Part shown: piece by piece, positions 9,029 through 17,428 of the stretch
How the letters are laid out: each line of letters begins with the position of its first letter
Numbering within the stretch: position 1 is the stretch's first letter
Assembly: GCA_017549805.1 (NCBI GenBank)
Contig: JAFYNJ010000017.1
Span: forward strand, 62,001 to 126,000
Length of the DNA stretch: 64,000 bases
Direction of reading: 5' to 3'
From: Bacteroidales bacterium
GTDB taxonomy: Bacteria > Bacteroidota > Bacteroidia > Bacteroidales > F082
The notes under the pieces: model-generated
Seen by the model: the letters and a program-made list of their open reading frames with translations, nothing else
What the model was told of the DNA's origin: nothing
Database searches by the model: none
Program-made: the position numbers and the translations under genes

Positions 9029-9619
9029 ATGAAAAAAGGAAAACTCTTGATCTTCTCTGCCCCGTCGGGATCGGGAAAGACCACCCTCGTCAACCATCTC
9101 CGGTCTGAAATTCCCAATATCGCGTTTTCGGTATCGGCCACCACGAGAGCGCCGCGTGGCGAGGAACAAAATGGCGTGGAATACTATTTCATCAGTCTTG
9201 AGGAATTCATGCAACGTGTTGAAAACGATGAGTTCTTAGAATGGCAGGAGGTCTATCCGGGACGCTGCTATGGCACCTTGAAGGCCGTTGTCGAGAAGAT
9301 GCAGGAAGAAGGCAACCATGTGGCTTTTGACGTGGATGTGGTCGGTGGCACCAACATCAAGAAATTCTACGGCGACAAGGCTTTATCCGTTTTCATCCAA
9401 GCACCTTCCATTGAAGTGCTTCGTGAGCGTTTAGTAAACCGTGGCACCGACTCCATGGAAGAAATCGAGAAACGCTTGGAAAAGGCCCAATGGGAGATGG
9501 ATTTCGCCAAAGGCAAATTTGACACCACCATCATCAACGATGATCTAGAGACCGCCAAGGCCGACATCCTCAAAGCCGTCTCCGACTTTTTGGAACAAGA
9601 GGAGCCATGCGAAGAATAG
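9029..9619 (+). CDS. gmk: Guanylate kinase
   Basis: 196 residues, normal size. The P-loop is SAPSGSGKTTL at about 9-19; SATTRAPRGEEQNGVEYYFI is the GMP-binding segment; DVDVVGGTNIKK follows. It phosphorylates GMP or dGMP to the diphosphate with ATP in the cytosol. The last 13 nt overlap the start of nadD, so both are translated from one message. Confidence 0.96.
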   Translation: MKKGKLLIFSAPSGSGKTTLVNHLRSEIPNIAFSVSATTRAPRGEEQNGVEYYFISLEEFMQRVENDEFLEWQEVYPGRCYGTLKAVVEKMQEEGNHVAFDVDVVGGTNIKKFYGDKALSVFIQAPSIEVLRERLVNRGTDSMEEIEKRLEKAQWEMDFAKGKFDTTIINDDLETAKADILKAVSDFLEQEEPCEE

Positions 9620-10173
9620 GCCTATATTCCGGTTCATTCAATCCCATCCATCACGGGCATGTGATGCTGGCCAACTACCTTGTGGAGTTCTCCGACCTCG
9701 ACGAGCTGTGGTTTGTGGTGTCGCCCCAGAATCCTTTGAAGAAAAAAGAAGATCTGATGGATGATGCCGACCGACTGAAGATGGTGGAATTGGCCATCGG
9801 CGACGATCCTCGGATGAAGGCTTCCGACATTGAGTTCGGACTCTCCAAACCTTCTTATACCATTAACACTTTGCGGGCTTTGTCCGAACAATTTCCCGAA
9901 GATCAGTTCGTGTTTATCTGCGGCATGGACAGCCTGCAAGGATTGCCACGATGGAAAGAATACCAGGCCATATTGGACGGGTATGAATTGTTAGTGTTTC
10001 CGCGCAAGGGTTACGATGGCGGGGATTTGCTGAACCATCCACATGTTAAGGTACTTGAAACCCCTATTATCGAGGTGTCGTCAACGTTCATCAGAAAGTG
10101 TTTGAAAGAAGGGCGTGATGTACGTCATTTCATGCCGGAAAAGGCTTATCGGTATTTGAGAGGTGAGAGATGA
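9607..10173 (+). CDS. nadD: Nicotinate-nucleotide adenylyltransferase
   Basis: 188 residues. The nucleotidyltransferase signature GSFNPIHHGHVMLANYL (about 9-25) contains the HxGH motif, and the C-terminal IIEVSSTFIRKCL matches the ISSTxIR motif. Makes nicotinate adenine dinucleotide from nicotinate mononucleotide and ATP in NAD synthesis. The gene overlaps gmk by 13 nt. Its last codons and stop lie inside a four-unit heptamer array at 10156-10183, so the C-terminal RGER is partly repeat-derived. Confidence 0.95.
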   Translation: MRRIGLYSGSFNPIHHGHVMLANYLVEFSDLDELWFVVSPQNPLKKKEDLMDDADRLKMVELAIGDDPRMKASDIEFGLSKPSYTINTLRALSEQFPEDQFVFICGMDSLQGLPRWKEYQAILDGYELLVFPRKGYDGGDLLNHPHVKVLETPIIEVSSTFIRKCLKEGRDVRHFMPEKAYRYLRGER

Positions 10174-10183
10174 AAGGTGAGAG
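10156..10183 (+). repeat. Heptamer array, four units, across the nadD stop
   Basis: Units TTGAGAG, GTGAGAG, ATGAAAG, GTGAGAG, followed by GTGG. On the minus strand these are variants of CTCTCAA/CTCTCAC, the heptamer seen inside nqrA, sdhA and the GH78 gene. The nadD TGA is at 10171-10173. The convergent holB stop begins 5 nt after the array. Confidence 0.85.
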
Positions 10184-10187
10184 GTGG

Positions 10188-11321
10188 CTATCGCATTCTT
10201 AATAGCTTAGTCATCTTGAAGCTGACATCGAGGAAAATCAGCGGTGCGTAGCCATTGCGTTCGATTTGTCGCGAAGCCTCTTCCAAAAGGTCAGCTATTT
10301 GGATGATATTGGCCGGTTTCACAAACGGTGCAAACCCTGAATTGAACTTCTTTTCCTCTTCGGGAAGCATCACCAACTGAGCCAAGTTGTTATTGAACAG
10401 CAAGGAGTTGCGAACGATGTTCAATCCATAATCCAGCAATTGCTTTTGCCGCTCGCGACCAATGCTCTTAATGTTGTTCGAGAAGTCGATCAGCTCGCTG
10501 ATGGCTGCCTTGAAGCACAATCGCATCCATTGCTGGAAGGTGCGGAAGTAGTACTTCTGATCCTCTTCATCTTTCACCAATTCGACAGCTTTGATCCAGT
10601 TGCCATCCGCCACAATGGCGGCATCCGAAGCTTGTTGCTCGGTGCAGTTTAACTTTTGGATCAATGCGTTCTTGAGATCTTTTTGCTCAAGACGAGGCAC
10701 TTTCACCAACGAAGTGCGCGACCTAATGGTGGTTAGCAGCTCTTCTTGGTCTACGGCAATCAAGATGAAAAGCGTTTTCTCGGGCGGTTCCTCTAGCAGT
10801 TTCAGCAGCTTGTTGGCCGTGTCCACACGCATCTTCTCCGCCATCCAGATGATGGCAATCTTGTATTCGCCTTCGTAGGCCTTGAAGCTCAATTTACGCA
10901 GGAGCGTCGCCGCATCGCGTACCGAAATATAGCCCTGCTTGTTCTCCACCTCAAGGAACTCATACCATGAGGAAGCGTCCACATAACCTTCTTTTTGAGT
11001 CACATACTCGCGCCATTCAGCCATGAACAGATCTGACTCAGGATTGCTCTTTACACTTTTGGTCGTCGTGGAAGGCACCACGAAATGCAAGTCGGGATGC
11101 GTCAGTTTGCTGATCTTCTGGCAGCTCGGGCACACGCCACAGCTATCTGTCGCCGTCCGGTGTGGGCACAGGATATACTGTGCGTATGCCAACGCCAGTG
11201 GCAGTTTTCCGTTCCCCTCAGGTCCCAGAAACAGCTGCGCATGAGGCACACGGTTCTCTTGCACACTGAGGATCAGCTTGTGTTTCACTTCCTCTTGGCC
11301 GATGACGTCTTTGAATTGCAT
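10188..11321 (-). CDS. holB: DNA polymerase III clamp-loader delta' subunit
   Basis: 377 residues. The N-terminus MQFKDVIGQEEVKHKL and AQLFLGPEGNGKLPLALAYA show the RFC/DnaX-like ATPase fold; the P-loop is altered (GPEGNGK), as expected for delta'. A zinc module CPHRTATDSCGVCPSCQ is present, then EEPPEKTLFILI and the SRT motif TIRSRTSLVKVP. Works in the replisome to load the beta clamp. The promoter lies inside the outer end of the left inverted GC-rich element, 20 nt upstream. Confidence 0.88.
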   Translation of the reverse strand: MQFKDVIGQEEVKHKLILSVQENRVPHAQLFLGPEGNGKLPLALAYAQYILCPHRTATDSCGVCPSCQKISKLTHPDLHFVVPSTTTKSVKSNPESDLFMAEWREYVTQKEGYVDASSWYEFLEVENKQGYISVRDAATLLRKLSFKAYEGEYKIAIIWMAEKMRVDTANKLLKLLEEPPEKTLFILIAVDQEELLTTIRSRTSLVKVPRLEQKDLKNALIQKLNCTEQQASDAAIVADGNWIKAVELVKDEEDQKYYFRTFQQWMRLCFKAAISELIDFSNNIKSIGRERQKQLLDYGLNIVRNSLLFNNNLAQLVMLPEEEKKFNSGFAPFVKPANIIQIADLLEEASRQIERNGYAPLIFLDVSFKMTKLLRMR

Positions 11322-11340
11322 AGGGTGGTGTTTCAGAGAG

Positions 11341-11348
11341 CAAAGATA
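11341..11348 (-). promoter_or_regulatory. -7 promoter element of holB within the left GC-rich element
   Basis: TATCTTTG on the minus strand, 20 nt before the holB ATG. It is the outermost part of the 66-nt block shared in inverted orientation with the lysS promoter at 14967-15032. Confidence 0.7.
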
Positions 11349-11604
11349 ATGTTTTTTTCATTACCGCTTTTCTCTTGAAAGAAAAGCGGTGGAAAAGTTC
11401 AAGGCCGACATGATCGGCCCACCGCACGGTCGTCCTAAGGGCTTGAGCGTCATGTCGCGGAGTGCCTTCGTTCCGAAGGCAAACGCTCCGCTAACGCGTC
11501 GCACCGCTCCTGACGCTCAAGCCCTTAGTCCTCCCTTTGGGCAGGCGCCGCCCCGCATGTCGGCCGCGGCCCACGCACCCAACCCGGTGAGGTAAGTCGT
11601 GCTT
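11341..11604. repeat. Left copy of a structured 264-nt GC-rich element
   Basis: The outer 66 nt (11341-11406) match the complement of 14967-15032 at 65 of 66 positions and contain a hairpin (11363-11390, stem ACCGCTTTTC). Further in: stem P1 GGCCGACATG (11403-11412) with CATGTCGGCC (11556-11565); shared CGGCCCACCGCAC (11415-11427); an 18-bp stem P2, 11435-11452 with 11511-11528; and a 34-nt core (11459-11492) identical to the other copy, folding as GCGGAG/CTCCGC and GCCTTCG/CGAAGGC. The inner terminus AGTCGTGCTT (11595-11604) is shared too. GC is far above the AT-rich DNA next to it. No convincing protein is encoded. Confidence 0.88.
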
Positions 11605-11822
11605 AAATACATGATTCTAAGCACTCTCTAATGGTGTTTTAGGAAGCAAATATCATTTGAAATCAATGATGTGATTATTATTGTTTTAATTATAAGTAAT
11701 GATATTATTATTTATATATAAATATTTATGAACATTTAACAATTTTTCACAAAATAGATTTGGTAGTGCAGATTTTTCCGAATATCTTTGCAGATGAAAG
11801 TTTTAATACAAACATTAAAAAC
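11605..11822. other. Very AT-rich leader between the element and the cassette genes
   Basis: About 218 nt, mostly A and T, with no open frame worth calling. The only signal seen is the promoter element at 11783-11790. Composition changes sharply from the GC-rich element just upstream. Confidence 0.6.
11783..11790 (+). promoter_or_regulatory. -7 promoter element of the AT-rich cassette
   Basis: TATCTTTG, exact consensus, 32 nt before the ATG at 11823. It probably drives all four cassette genes, which are closely spaced. Confidence 0.65.
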
Positions 11823-12506
11823 ATGGAAAATCTAAAAAAAATGATGGAAAATCCCTTTGAGGAACTAACAAAGGATGAATTTCAAGACAAATGTTCAGAA
11901 ATTGCACAAGAACTATTTTGTAACCATTGTATCAATTGCAATGGAAAAAAATTCTATTTTGCCGAGATAGAGTTCTATTATTGGGATAAAGATAATTGGA
12001 ATGAAACATGGAATAGAGTAACCTATCCGAGAAAAGCTGAAGCAACTGATTTGTTTTTTCATTTAAGCGGTGTAGATATTTGCTTTAAAAGCTTTTATGA
12101 TGAAGAAAAACTAGATGATGAAGCAAAATTTGGTGGTATTCTTATTAGAGCAATAAGAGATGAAGAGGATAAAATCACAGCTGGACCATGGAACTGTATG
12201 TTGAAAATGCTTAATGAATGCAAAGGTGGACAAATGCCCCAAATAAATGACCTAAAAACAGCATGTAATAAAGAGAATATCAAGAAAACATATCGCTCTT
12301 TGGGAGAAAAAGATACGGAAGCAGAAAAAGAAATCGCAATGAGTAAAGAACATCCATTAAACCTTTGCTTTTATGACAACAGATACCTCAATGTCGCAAA
12401 TAGAGACAACTTAAAAACCAAAAAGATTGCATTAAACAAGAACTCAGGCAAATTAAACCCATCTACTAGTTCATACAAAACAGACAGATTCAATGACAAA
12501 AACTAA
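11823..12506 (+). CDS. Unknown AT-rich cassette protein
   Basis: 227 residues from the ATG at 11823; a TTG reading from 11760 would start upstream of the promoter. No signal peptide or membrane segment. The sequence is lysine-, glutamate- and asparagine-rich, with an aromatic core (KFYFAEIEFYYWDKDNWNET, then HLSGVDICFKSFY, GGILIRAI). I do not recognise the family; the GGILIRAI stretch faintly recalls a core strand of methylpurine-DNA glycosylases, but the catalytic motifs are not evident. The gene is much more AT-rich than the chromosome, a sign of transfer. Overlaps the next gene by 14 nt. Confidence 0.6.
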   Translation: MENLKKMMENPFEELTKDEFQDKCSEIAQELFCNHCINCNGKKFYFAEIEFYYWDKDNWNETWNRVTYPRKAEATDLFFHLSGVDICFKSFYDEEKLDDEAKFGGILIRAIRDEEDKITAGPWNCMLKMLNECKGGQMPQINDLKTACNKENIKKTYRSLGEKDTEAEKEIAMSKEHPLNLCFYDNRYLNVANRDNLKTKKIALNKNSGKLNPSTSSYKTDRFNDKN

Positions 12507-12837
12507 AGAATTGATTTCACCTTTAATGGAAAACGCTTTTTCCGAACCCGTCTTGCGCAAAGTCGTTTTAAGCAAGATTGATATTAAACTTCCTGACGAG
12601 ATTTGGGATGAAATCAATGAAGGATTTGCGATTTACTGGGATGAGGAAGTAGGCTTCGGTAATGATGTGTATTTTGACGACGCGTGTGTTTCTATACAAA
12701 ATCACCTTGATTCCGCCGGCATCTTGTTTCCTTATGATAAGTTAGGACAAATAATGGAGATATTATTTGATTTCATCGAACAAATCCCAGGTGCATTCCT
12801 GGATGATTCGGCATTAGTAATTCCAAAACATAAATAA
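12493..12837 (+). CDS. Small acidic unknown protein
   Basis: 114 residues, rich in D and E, with no signal peptide and no membrane segment. Visible pieces are KIDIKLPDEIWDEINEGF and IMEILFDFIEQIPGAFLDDS. Not recognised. It overlaps the previous gene by 14 nt and ends one base before the deiminase gene, so it is in the same transcript. The small acidic character would fit an immunity protein or a DNA-mimic, but nothing in the sequence shows either. Confidence 0.6.
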   Translation: MTKTKELISPLMENAFSEPVLRKVVLSKIDIKLPDEIWDEINEGFAIYWDEEVGFGNDVYFDDACVSIQNHLDSAGILFPYDKLGQIMEILFDFIEQIPGAFLDDSALVIPKHK

Positions 12838-12838
12838 T

Positions 12839-13675
12839 ATGCTCACCGACCGCCTCACCAACACAGTCTATTTCTCCAACCTCCTGCCCGTGAAATGCCC
12901 AGTTCTGAACGCTCATATCATTGATGCGTTGCGGAAACATGAGGTTCCGTATGCTTACCTATCTGGAACCAAAGACATCTGGTGCCGCGATTTTATGCCC
13001 ATTCAAATTGAAGAAGATCGCTTTGTATTCTATAAATACACACCCAACTATTTGAAAGACGCATTTTGGCTTCAAACCAACACCAAAGAAGTGTTTCATG
13101 CTGGTGTAAATCATCTTGAACACATATTGCAAAACGCTGTCTCTATTGACCTTGTGTTGGATGGCGGCAATGTGGTGAAAAGTGGTGACACCATAGTAAT
13201 GACGGAAAAGGTGTTTGTCGAGAACAAGAATATATCACATGCAAAAGTCGAAGAGATTCTGAAAGAGGCTTTTCAGTGCAATCTTTTGTTTCTGCCTTGG
13301 GATCACCAAGAGAAGTATGGCCATAGCGACGGCATCGTCCATTATGCTGGCGATGGCAAAGTCCTTTTGACGAACTACGAAGACATCTCACCCTACTACT
13401 ATAGCCGTTTTTGCAAGGCGCTAGAAAAGCACTATGAGATCATCCCTTTGAAGTACAAAACCAAACTACAACACGCTCGCAATTGGGCCTACATTAATTT
13501 CTTGCAAATTGGGGACCTGGTTATCGTTCCGCAATTAGGACTTGAAGAAGATGAGCAAGCTTTGGAACAAATCGGCAATGCTCTGCCTGGTTGTAATGTG
13601 GTCGGCATACCAGCGTTGGAAGCCATCAGGAGAGGCGGTGCGTTGAATTGCATTTCGTGGAATATTAAAGCCTAA
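12839..13675 (+). CDS. Agmatine deiminase / peptidylarginine deiminase family protein
   Basis: 278 residues, short against the usual 340-370 of AguA. The pentein-fold signatures are present: KDIWCRDFMPIQ (about 46-57, guanidino-binding Asp after RD), LVLDGGNVV (about 105-113), YGHSDGIVHY (about 161-170, catalytic His and Asp) and the C-terminal GGALNCISWN with the nucleophile cysteine. It should hydrolyse a guanidino group to ureido plus ammonia, perhaps on agmatine. No signal peptide, so cytoplasmic, unlike secreted PPAD. No N-carbamoylputrescine amidase is next to it, so a polyamine role is not supported by context; a nitrilase-family gene at 63 kb is distant. Confidence 0.82.
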   Translation: MLTDRLTNTVYFSNLLPVKCPVLNAHIIDALRKHEVPYAYLSGTKDIWCRDFMPIQIEEDRFVFYKYTPNYLKDAFWLQTNTKEVFHAGVNHLEHILQNAVSIDLVLDGGNVVKSGDTIVMTEKVFVENKNISHAKVEEILKEAFQCNLLFLPWDHQEKYGHSDGIVHYAGDGKVLLTNYEDISPYYYSRFCKALEKHYEIIPLKYKTKLQHARNWAYINFLQIGDLVIVPQLGLEEDEQALEQIGNALPGCNVVGIPALEAIRRGGALNCISWNIKA

Positions 13676-13679
13676 AATC

Positions 13680-14768
13680 ATGAAAAACACTATAAAAAAG
13701 AACAATCCCTATTCGGATATGTCCGCCAAACAATTGAAAGTTTTGGCCGAGCAAGGCGATGCAGAAGCACAGTGCCGACTTGCTTATTACTATGAAAAAG
13801 GTAAAGGCGTTGAAAAAGATTACGTAAAAGCTATTGAATGGTACACTAAAGCCGCAGAGCAAGGGCATCCTGACGCTCAAAACAACCTTGGCGTATGCTA
13901 CAATCATGGGAAAGGTGTGGAAAAGGATTATGCCAAAGCCATAGAATGGTACACTAAAGCGACAGAACAAGATAGCATGGGTGCTCAATGGAATCTTGGT
14001 GCCTGTTATTATTTCGGAACTGGCGTAGAAAAAGACTACTCGAAGGCTCTGGAATGGTTTTTTAAGGCCGCCGAACAGGGTGATTCATGGTCGCAAAACG
14101 ATATTGGAATTTGCTACTTGAATGGGTATGGTATTAACAAAGACCCCGTGAAAGGCGTTGAGTGGATCAGGAAAGCCGCCAAACAAGGTTTTGCTACCGC
14201 CCAATACAATCTAGCTGGATGCTATAAGGATGGTGACGGAGTAGAACAAGATGATAGACAAGCTGTAAAATGGTACACCAAAGCAGCCCTACAGGGAAAT
14301 ATGTGGGCTCAACATAATTTGGGCGTTTGCTACGAATACGGTGATGGCGTTAGAAAGAATTACAAAAAGGCTGTAGAATGGTACATGAAAGCAGCACAAC
14401 AAGGATCTAACAAGGCGCAATATCATCTTGGAGTTTTGTATAAAAATGGTTTGGGCGTTGAAAAAAACCATAGGCAAGCCGTTAAATGGTATTTAAAAGC
14501 AGCTAACCAAGGTGAACCTTGGGCACAAAACAATTTGGCCATCTGCTACGAACGTGGCGAGGGTGTCAGAAAGAGTTACAAAAAGGCTATTGAATGGTAC
14601 ACAAAGGCAGCGGAACAAGGAAACGTCATAGCTCAATATAATCTCGCTGAGTGTTATGAACTCGGAAGAGGTGTAAAAAAAGACATTGAAAAAGCCGTTG
14701 AGTGGTACACTAAAGCTGCGGAGCAAGGGGATCAAGAGGCGAAAGAACGGTTGTTATCGTTACCATAA
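13680..14768 (+). CDS. Sel1-repeat protein
   Basis: 362 residues with nine full 36-residue Sel1 repeats (pattern AEQGDAEAQCRLAYYYEKGK then GVEKDYVKAIEWYTKA) and a tenth cut short. No signal peptide, so likely cytoplasmic. Sel1 solenoids act as protein-binding scaffolds; no enzymatic domain is present. The repeats are very alike, pointing to recent internal duplication. It begins 4 nt after the deiminase gene. The final A of its TAA is the first base of the right-hand GC-rich element, so the element abuts the gene exactly. Confidence 0.88.
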   Translation: MKNTIKKNNPYSDMSAKQLKVLAEQGDAEAQCRLAYYYEKGKGVEKDYVKAIEWYTKAAEQGHPDAQNNLGVCYNHGKGVEKDYAKAIEWYTKATEQDSMGAQWNLGACYYFGTGVEKDYSKALEWFFKAAEQGDSWSQNDIGICYLNGYGINKDPVKGVEWIRKAAKQGFATAQYNLAGCYKDGDGVEQDDRQAVKWYTKAALQGNMWAQHNLGVCYEYGDGVRKNYKKAVEWYMKAAQQGSNKAQYHLGVLYKNGLGVEKNHRQAVKWYLKAANQGEPWAQNNLAICYERGEGVRKSYKKAIEWYTKAAEQGNVIAQYNLAECYELGRGVKKDIEKAVEWYTKAAEQGDQEAKERLLSLP

Positions 14769-15032
14769 AGCACGACTCACCGCCACGGGATGGGCGCGTG
14801 AGCCACGGCCAAAAACCGGAGCAGCGCAAGCCTAATAGCCGAACTAAGTGGGTTGAGACTCAGGGCGGGGCGCGGAGCGAAAGCGGAGCGTTTGCCTTCG
14901 GAACGAAGGCACTCCCCGCCTTGAGGCTCCCCACTTAGAGAGGCTGTGCGGTGGGCCGGCGTTTTTGGCCTTGAACTTTTACACCGCTTTTCTTTCAAGA
15001 GAAAAGCGGTAATGAAAAAAACATTATCTTTG
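14768..15032. repeat. Right copy of the structured GC-rich element, inverted
   Basis: 265 nt, opposite in orientation to the left copy. Inner end AAGCACGACT (14768-14777). Stem P1 is GGCCAAAAAC (14807-14816) with GTTTTTGGCC (14961-14970): the same stem as in the left copy but a different sequence, still fully paired. Stem P2 is CTAAGTGGG (14844-14852) with CCCACTTAG (14930-14938), extended by CTCA/TGAG and GGCGGGG/CCCCGCC. The 34-nt core is 14882-14915. The outer 66 nt, 14967-15032, carry the hairpin 14983-15010 and end exactly at the lysS -7 element. Confidence 0.88.
15025..15032 (+). promoter_or_regulatory. -7 promoter element of lysS within the right GC-rich element
   Basis: TATCTTTG, 20 nt before the lysS ATG. 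Homology to the holB promoter copy stops right after this element. Confidence 0.72.
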
Positions 15033-15052
15033 CACCCAAATTTCAACGCCTT

Positions 15053-16765
15053 ATGCTAAGCGAACAGGAACAAATCAGACGCAATTCGTTGGCCGAACTC
15101 TACAAACTCGGCATCAACCCGTATCCGCAGGCCGCGTTCCCCGTGAATGTGTTCACCACGGACATCCTCGAACAATTTGATGACAACAACCCCGACCAGT
15201 TTCAAGAAGTGACTTTGGCGGGCCGCATCATGAGCCGCCGCATCATGGGCGCCGCCTCGTTCTGCGAGCTGCAGGACTCGAAGGGCCGCATCCAGCTTTA
15301 CGTGAAACGCGACGAGATCTGCCCCGAGGAGGATAAAACGATGTACAACACCGTGTTCAAACGCCTGTTGGATATCGGCGACTTCATCGGCGTAAAGGGT
15401 TTTGCCTTCCGCACTCAGATGGGTGAAATCTCCGTCCACGTGAAGGAACTGACCGTGCTTAGCAAGTCATTGAGACCTCTGCCCATCGTCAAGGAAAAGG
15501 ATGGTGTGAAGTATGACGAATTCAGCGATCCTGAACTTCGCTACCGCATGCGTTATGTGGATCTTGTGGTGAACGACAAGGTGAAGGACATCTTCATTAC
15601 CCGCACTCGCATCATCGATAGTATCCGACGTTTCTTCAACGAGAGCGGCTACCTCGAGGTGGAGACCCCCGTGCTGCAAGCCATTCCTGGCGGCGCCACG
15701 GCGCGTCCCTTCATCACGCATCATAATGCCTTGGATATCCCGATGTACCTCCGTATTGCTGACGAGCTCTACCTGAAGCGCCTGATCGTGGGCGGCTTCG
15801 AAGGCGTATATGAGTTCTCGCGCAACTTCCGCAACGAGGGCATGGACCGCACCCACAATCCAGAATTCACAGGCCTTGAAATATATGTGTCCTACAAGGA
15901 CTATCTTTGGATGATGGACTACACCGAAGAGATGATCCATCGCTGCGTGATGGATGTCTTAGGCACTGAAACCGTGAAGGTAGGCGATAACGAGATTAGT
16001 TTCAAGCGTCCCTTCAAGCGCATCACCATGATCGACTCCATCAAGGAGAAGACTGGCATTGACATCACAGGCATGGACGAGGCCCAGCTGCGCGACGTGT
16101 GTAAGCAACTCGACATCGAGGTTGATCCTTCCATGGGCAAGGGCAAGTTGATTGACGAAATCTTTGGCGAGAAGTGCGAAGGCACCTATATCCAACCGAC
16201 CTTCATCACTGACTACCCTGTTGAAATGTCACCGCTCTGCAAACGTCACCGCAATAACCCTGAGCTGACCGAACGCTTTGAGCTGATGGTTAACGGCAAG
16301 GAATTGGCCAACGCTTACACCGAGCTGAATGACCCTATCGACCAGCGCAACCGCTTCGAGGAGCAGATGAAGCTGGCCGGCCGTGGCGACGACGAAGCCA
16401 TGGTCATCGACAACGACTTCCTCCGCGCCCTCGAATATGGCATGCCTCCGACCTCCGGAATGGGCATCGGCATCGACCGTTTCGTGATGCTGCTCACTGG
16501 CCAGACCACCATCCAAGAGGTGCTGCTCTTCCCGATGATGCGTCCTGAAAAGGTCCAGAAAGTGGCCACTCCCGAGGATTTCATGGCTATCGGCGTTCCC
16601 GAGGTCTGGGCCAAGGTACTCTGCGCCAACGGCTATACCAGCGTGGAGAAACTCAAGGACGAAAAAGCAACGGCATTAAGAGAAAAGCTCAATGGCTTGC
16701 GCAAGAAAAACAAGATGGATGTGCCGGCCTTGCAGCTCGAAGAGGTTGAGGCGTGGCTTCAATGA
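15053..16765 (+). CDS. lysS: Lysyl-tRNA synthetase, class II
   Basis: 570 residues. An N-terminal OB fold binds the anticodon ([18 protein letters not shown], about 52-69). The class II core has motif 2 ([20 protein letters not shown]) and motif 3 ([15 protein letters not shown]). About 60 residues follow motif 3 ([16 protein letters not shown] to the end), a C-terminal extension common in Bacteroidetes LysS. Charges tRNA-Lys with lysine. Transcribed from a promoter inside the right GC-rich element. Confidence 0.97.
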   Translation: MLSEQEQIRRNSLAELYKLGINPYPQAAFPVNVFTTDILEQFDDNNPDQFQEVTLAGRIMSRRIMGAASFCELQDSKGRIQLYVKRDEICPEEDKTMYNTVFKRLLDIGDFIGVKGFAFRTQMGEISVHVKELTVLSKSLRPLPIVKEKDGVKYDEFSDPELRYRMRYVDLVVNDKVKDIFITRTRIIDSIRRFFNESGYLEVETPVLQAIPGGATARPFITHHNALDIPMYLRIADELYLKRLIVGGFEGVYEFSRNFRNEGMDRTHNPEFTGLEIYVSYKDYLWMMDYTEEMIHRCVMDVLGTETVKVGDNEISFKRPFKRITMIDSIKEKTGIDITGMDEAQLRDVCKQLDIEVDPSMGKGKLIDEIFGEKCEGTYIQPTFITDYPVEMSPLCKRHRNNPELTERFELMVNGKELANAYTELNDPIDQRNRFEEQMKLAGRGDDEAMVIDNDFLRALEYGMPPTSGMGIGIDRFVMLLTGQTTIQEVLLFPMMRPEKVQKVATPEDFMAIGVPEVWAKVLCANGYTSVEKLKDEKATALREKLNGLRKKNKMDVPALQLEEVEAWLQ

Positions 16766-16799
16766 AACACAAACGCCTCGAACCGCAACAATCACTGAA

Positions 16800-16820
16800 T
16801 TGTTAAAACAGTTTTAACAA
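16800..16820. promoter_or_regulatory. Perfect 10-bp palindrome upstream of the 16.9-kb beta-barrel gene
   Basis: TTGTTAAAAC, a single A, then GTTTTAACAA. It lies 31 nt before the -7 element at 16852, just upstream of where the -33 box should be. The symmetry fits a dimeric regulator's operator. It follows lysS but lacks a T-tract, so a terminator is less likely. Confidence 0.5.
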
Positions 16821-16851
16821 GACTGATCCACAAACACATAGTATTATTGTT

Positions 16852-16859
16852 TACTTTTG
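16852..16859 (+). promoter_or_regulatory. -7 promoter element of the 16.9-kb beta-barrel gene
   Basis: TACTTTTG, matches TAnnTTTG, 25 nt before the ATG at 16885. Confidence 0.65.
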
Positions 16860-16884
16860 CTGCCGTGTTTCAAAAGCAATTGTT

Positions 16885-17415
16885 ATGAAAATACGCAGTA
16901 TAAAGAGATTGTTGCTCGCCTTGGTGCTGCTGGGCAGCTGTAGTGCCATGGCGCAAATCAAGCCTTCGGTGTATGCCGGAATAGGGAATTACACCAATTT
17001 GGGAGGAACGATAGGGATTGGAACTGAAGTTCGGTATCAATACATCTCCGTCAATGCGGCCATCGGAACCGCCTACTACCAAGGGACTTTTGACGGTCTG
17101 GAAATCGTCGGTGGCAATCCCTGGCTAGGGTTCGATGTCGGCATGAAGGGCTACGTCTATAAAGGGCTCTTTGCCGGCGTGAACTACGGCGTCCTGGGCA
17201 AATACCGCTACATGGAGACACAAGACCGCGTGCGGGTCAGAAACCTCTATGGGTTCTCATTCACCGCGGGCTATAAATGGCACTTCAACAAAGACATCTA
17301 TGGAATGGTCTATGCAGGCACCACTTCCAGCAAAAAAGCGAACACCTGGTTAGGGGAGCTTGGTGGCTTTGAGCCCCGATTCGGAATCCAACTAGGCTAT
17401 GATTTCAACTACTAA
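16885..17415 (+). CDS. Small outer-membrane beta-barrel protein
   Basis: 176 residues with a signal peptide (MKIRSIKRLLLALVLLGSCS, cleavage near AMAQ). The mature part alternates aromatic and polar residues (VRYQYISVNAAIGTAYYQGT) in strands and ends on an aromatic residue (FGIQLGYDFNY), as outer-membrane barrels do. About eight strands are likely. No specific family recognised. It ends just upstream of the next lipoprotein gene, whose start is 13 nt after its stop, so they form an operon. Confidence 0.75.
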   Translation: MKIRSIKRLLLALVLLGSCSAMAQIKPSVYAGIGNYTNLGGTIGIGTEVRYQYISVNAAIGTAYYQGTFDGLEIVGGNPWLGFDVGMKGYVYKGLFAGVNYGVLGKYRYMETQDRVRVRNLYGFSFTAGYKWHFNKDIYGMVYAGTTSSKKANTWLGELGGFEPRFGIQLGYDFNY

Positions 17416-17428
17416 AAACCAAACAGTT

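Noticed and set aside
11389..11595. 68-codon frame in the left GC-rich element
   Set aside because: The matching conserved core in the right copy is open in a different reading frame, and conservation follows stems rather than codons, so it is not protein-coding.
14777..15046. 89-codon minus-strand frame in the right GC-rich element
   Set aside because: Same reason; it would also run through the lysS promoter.
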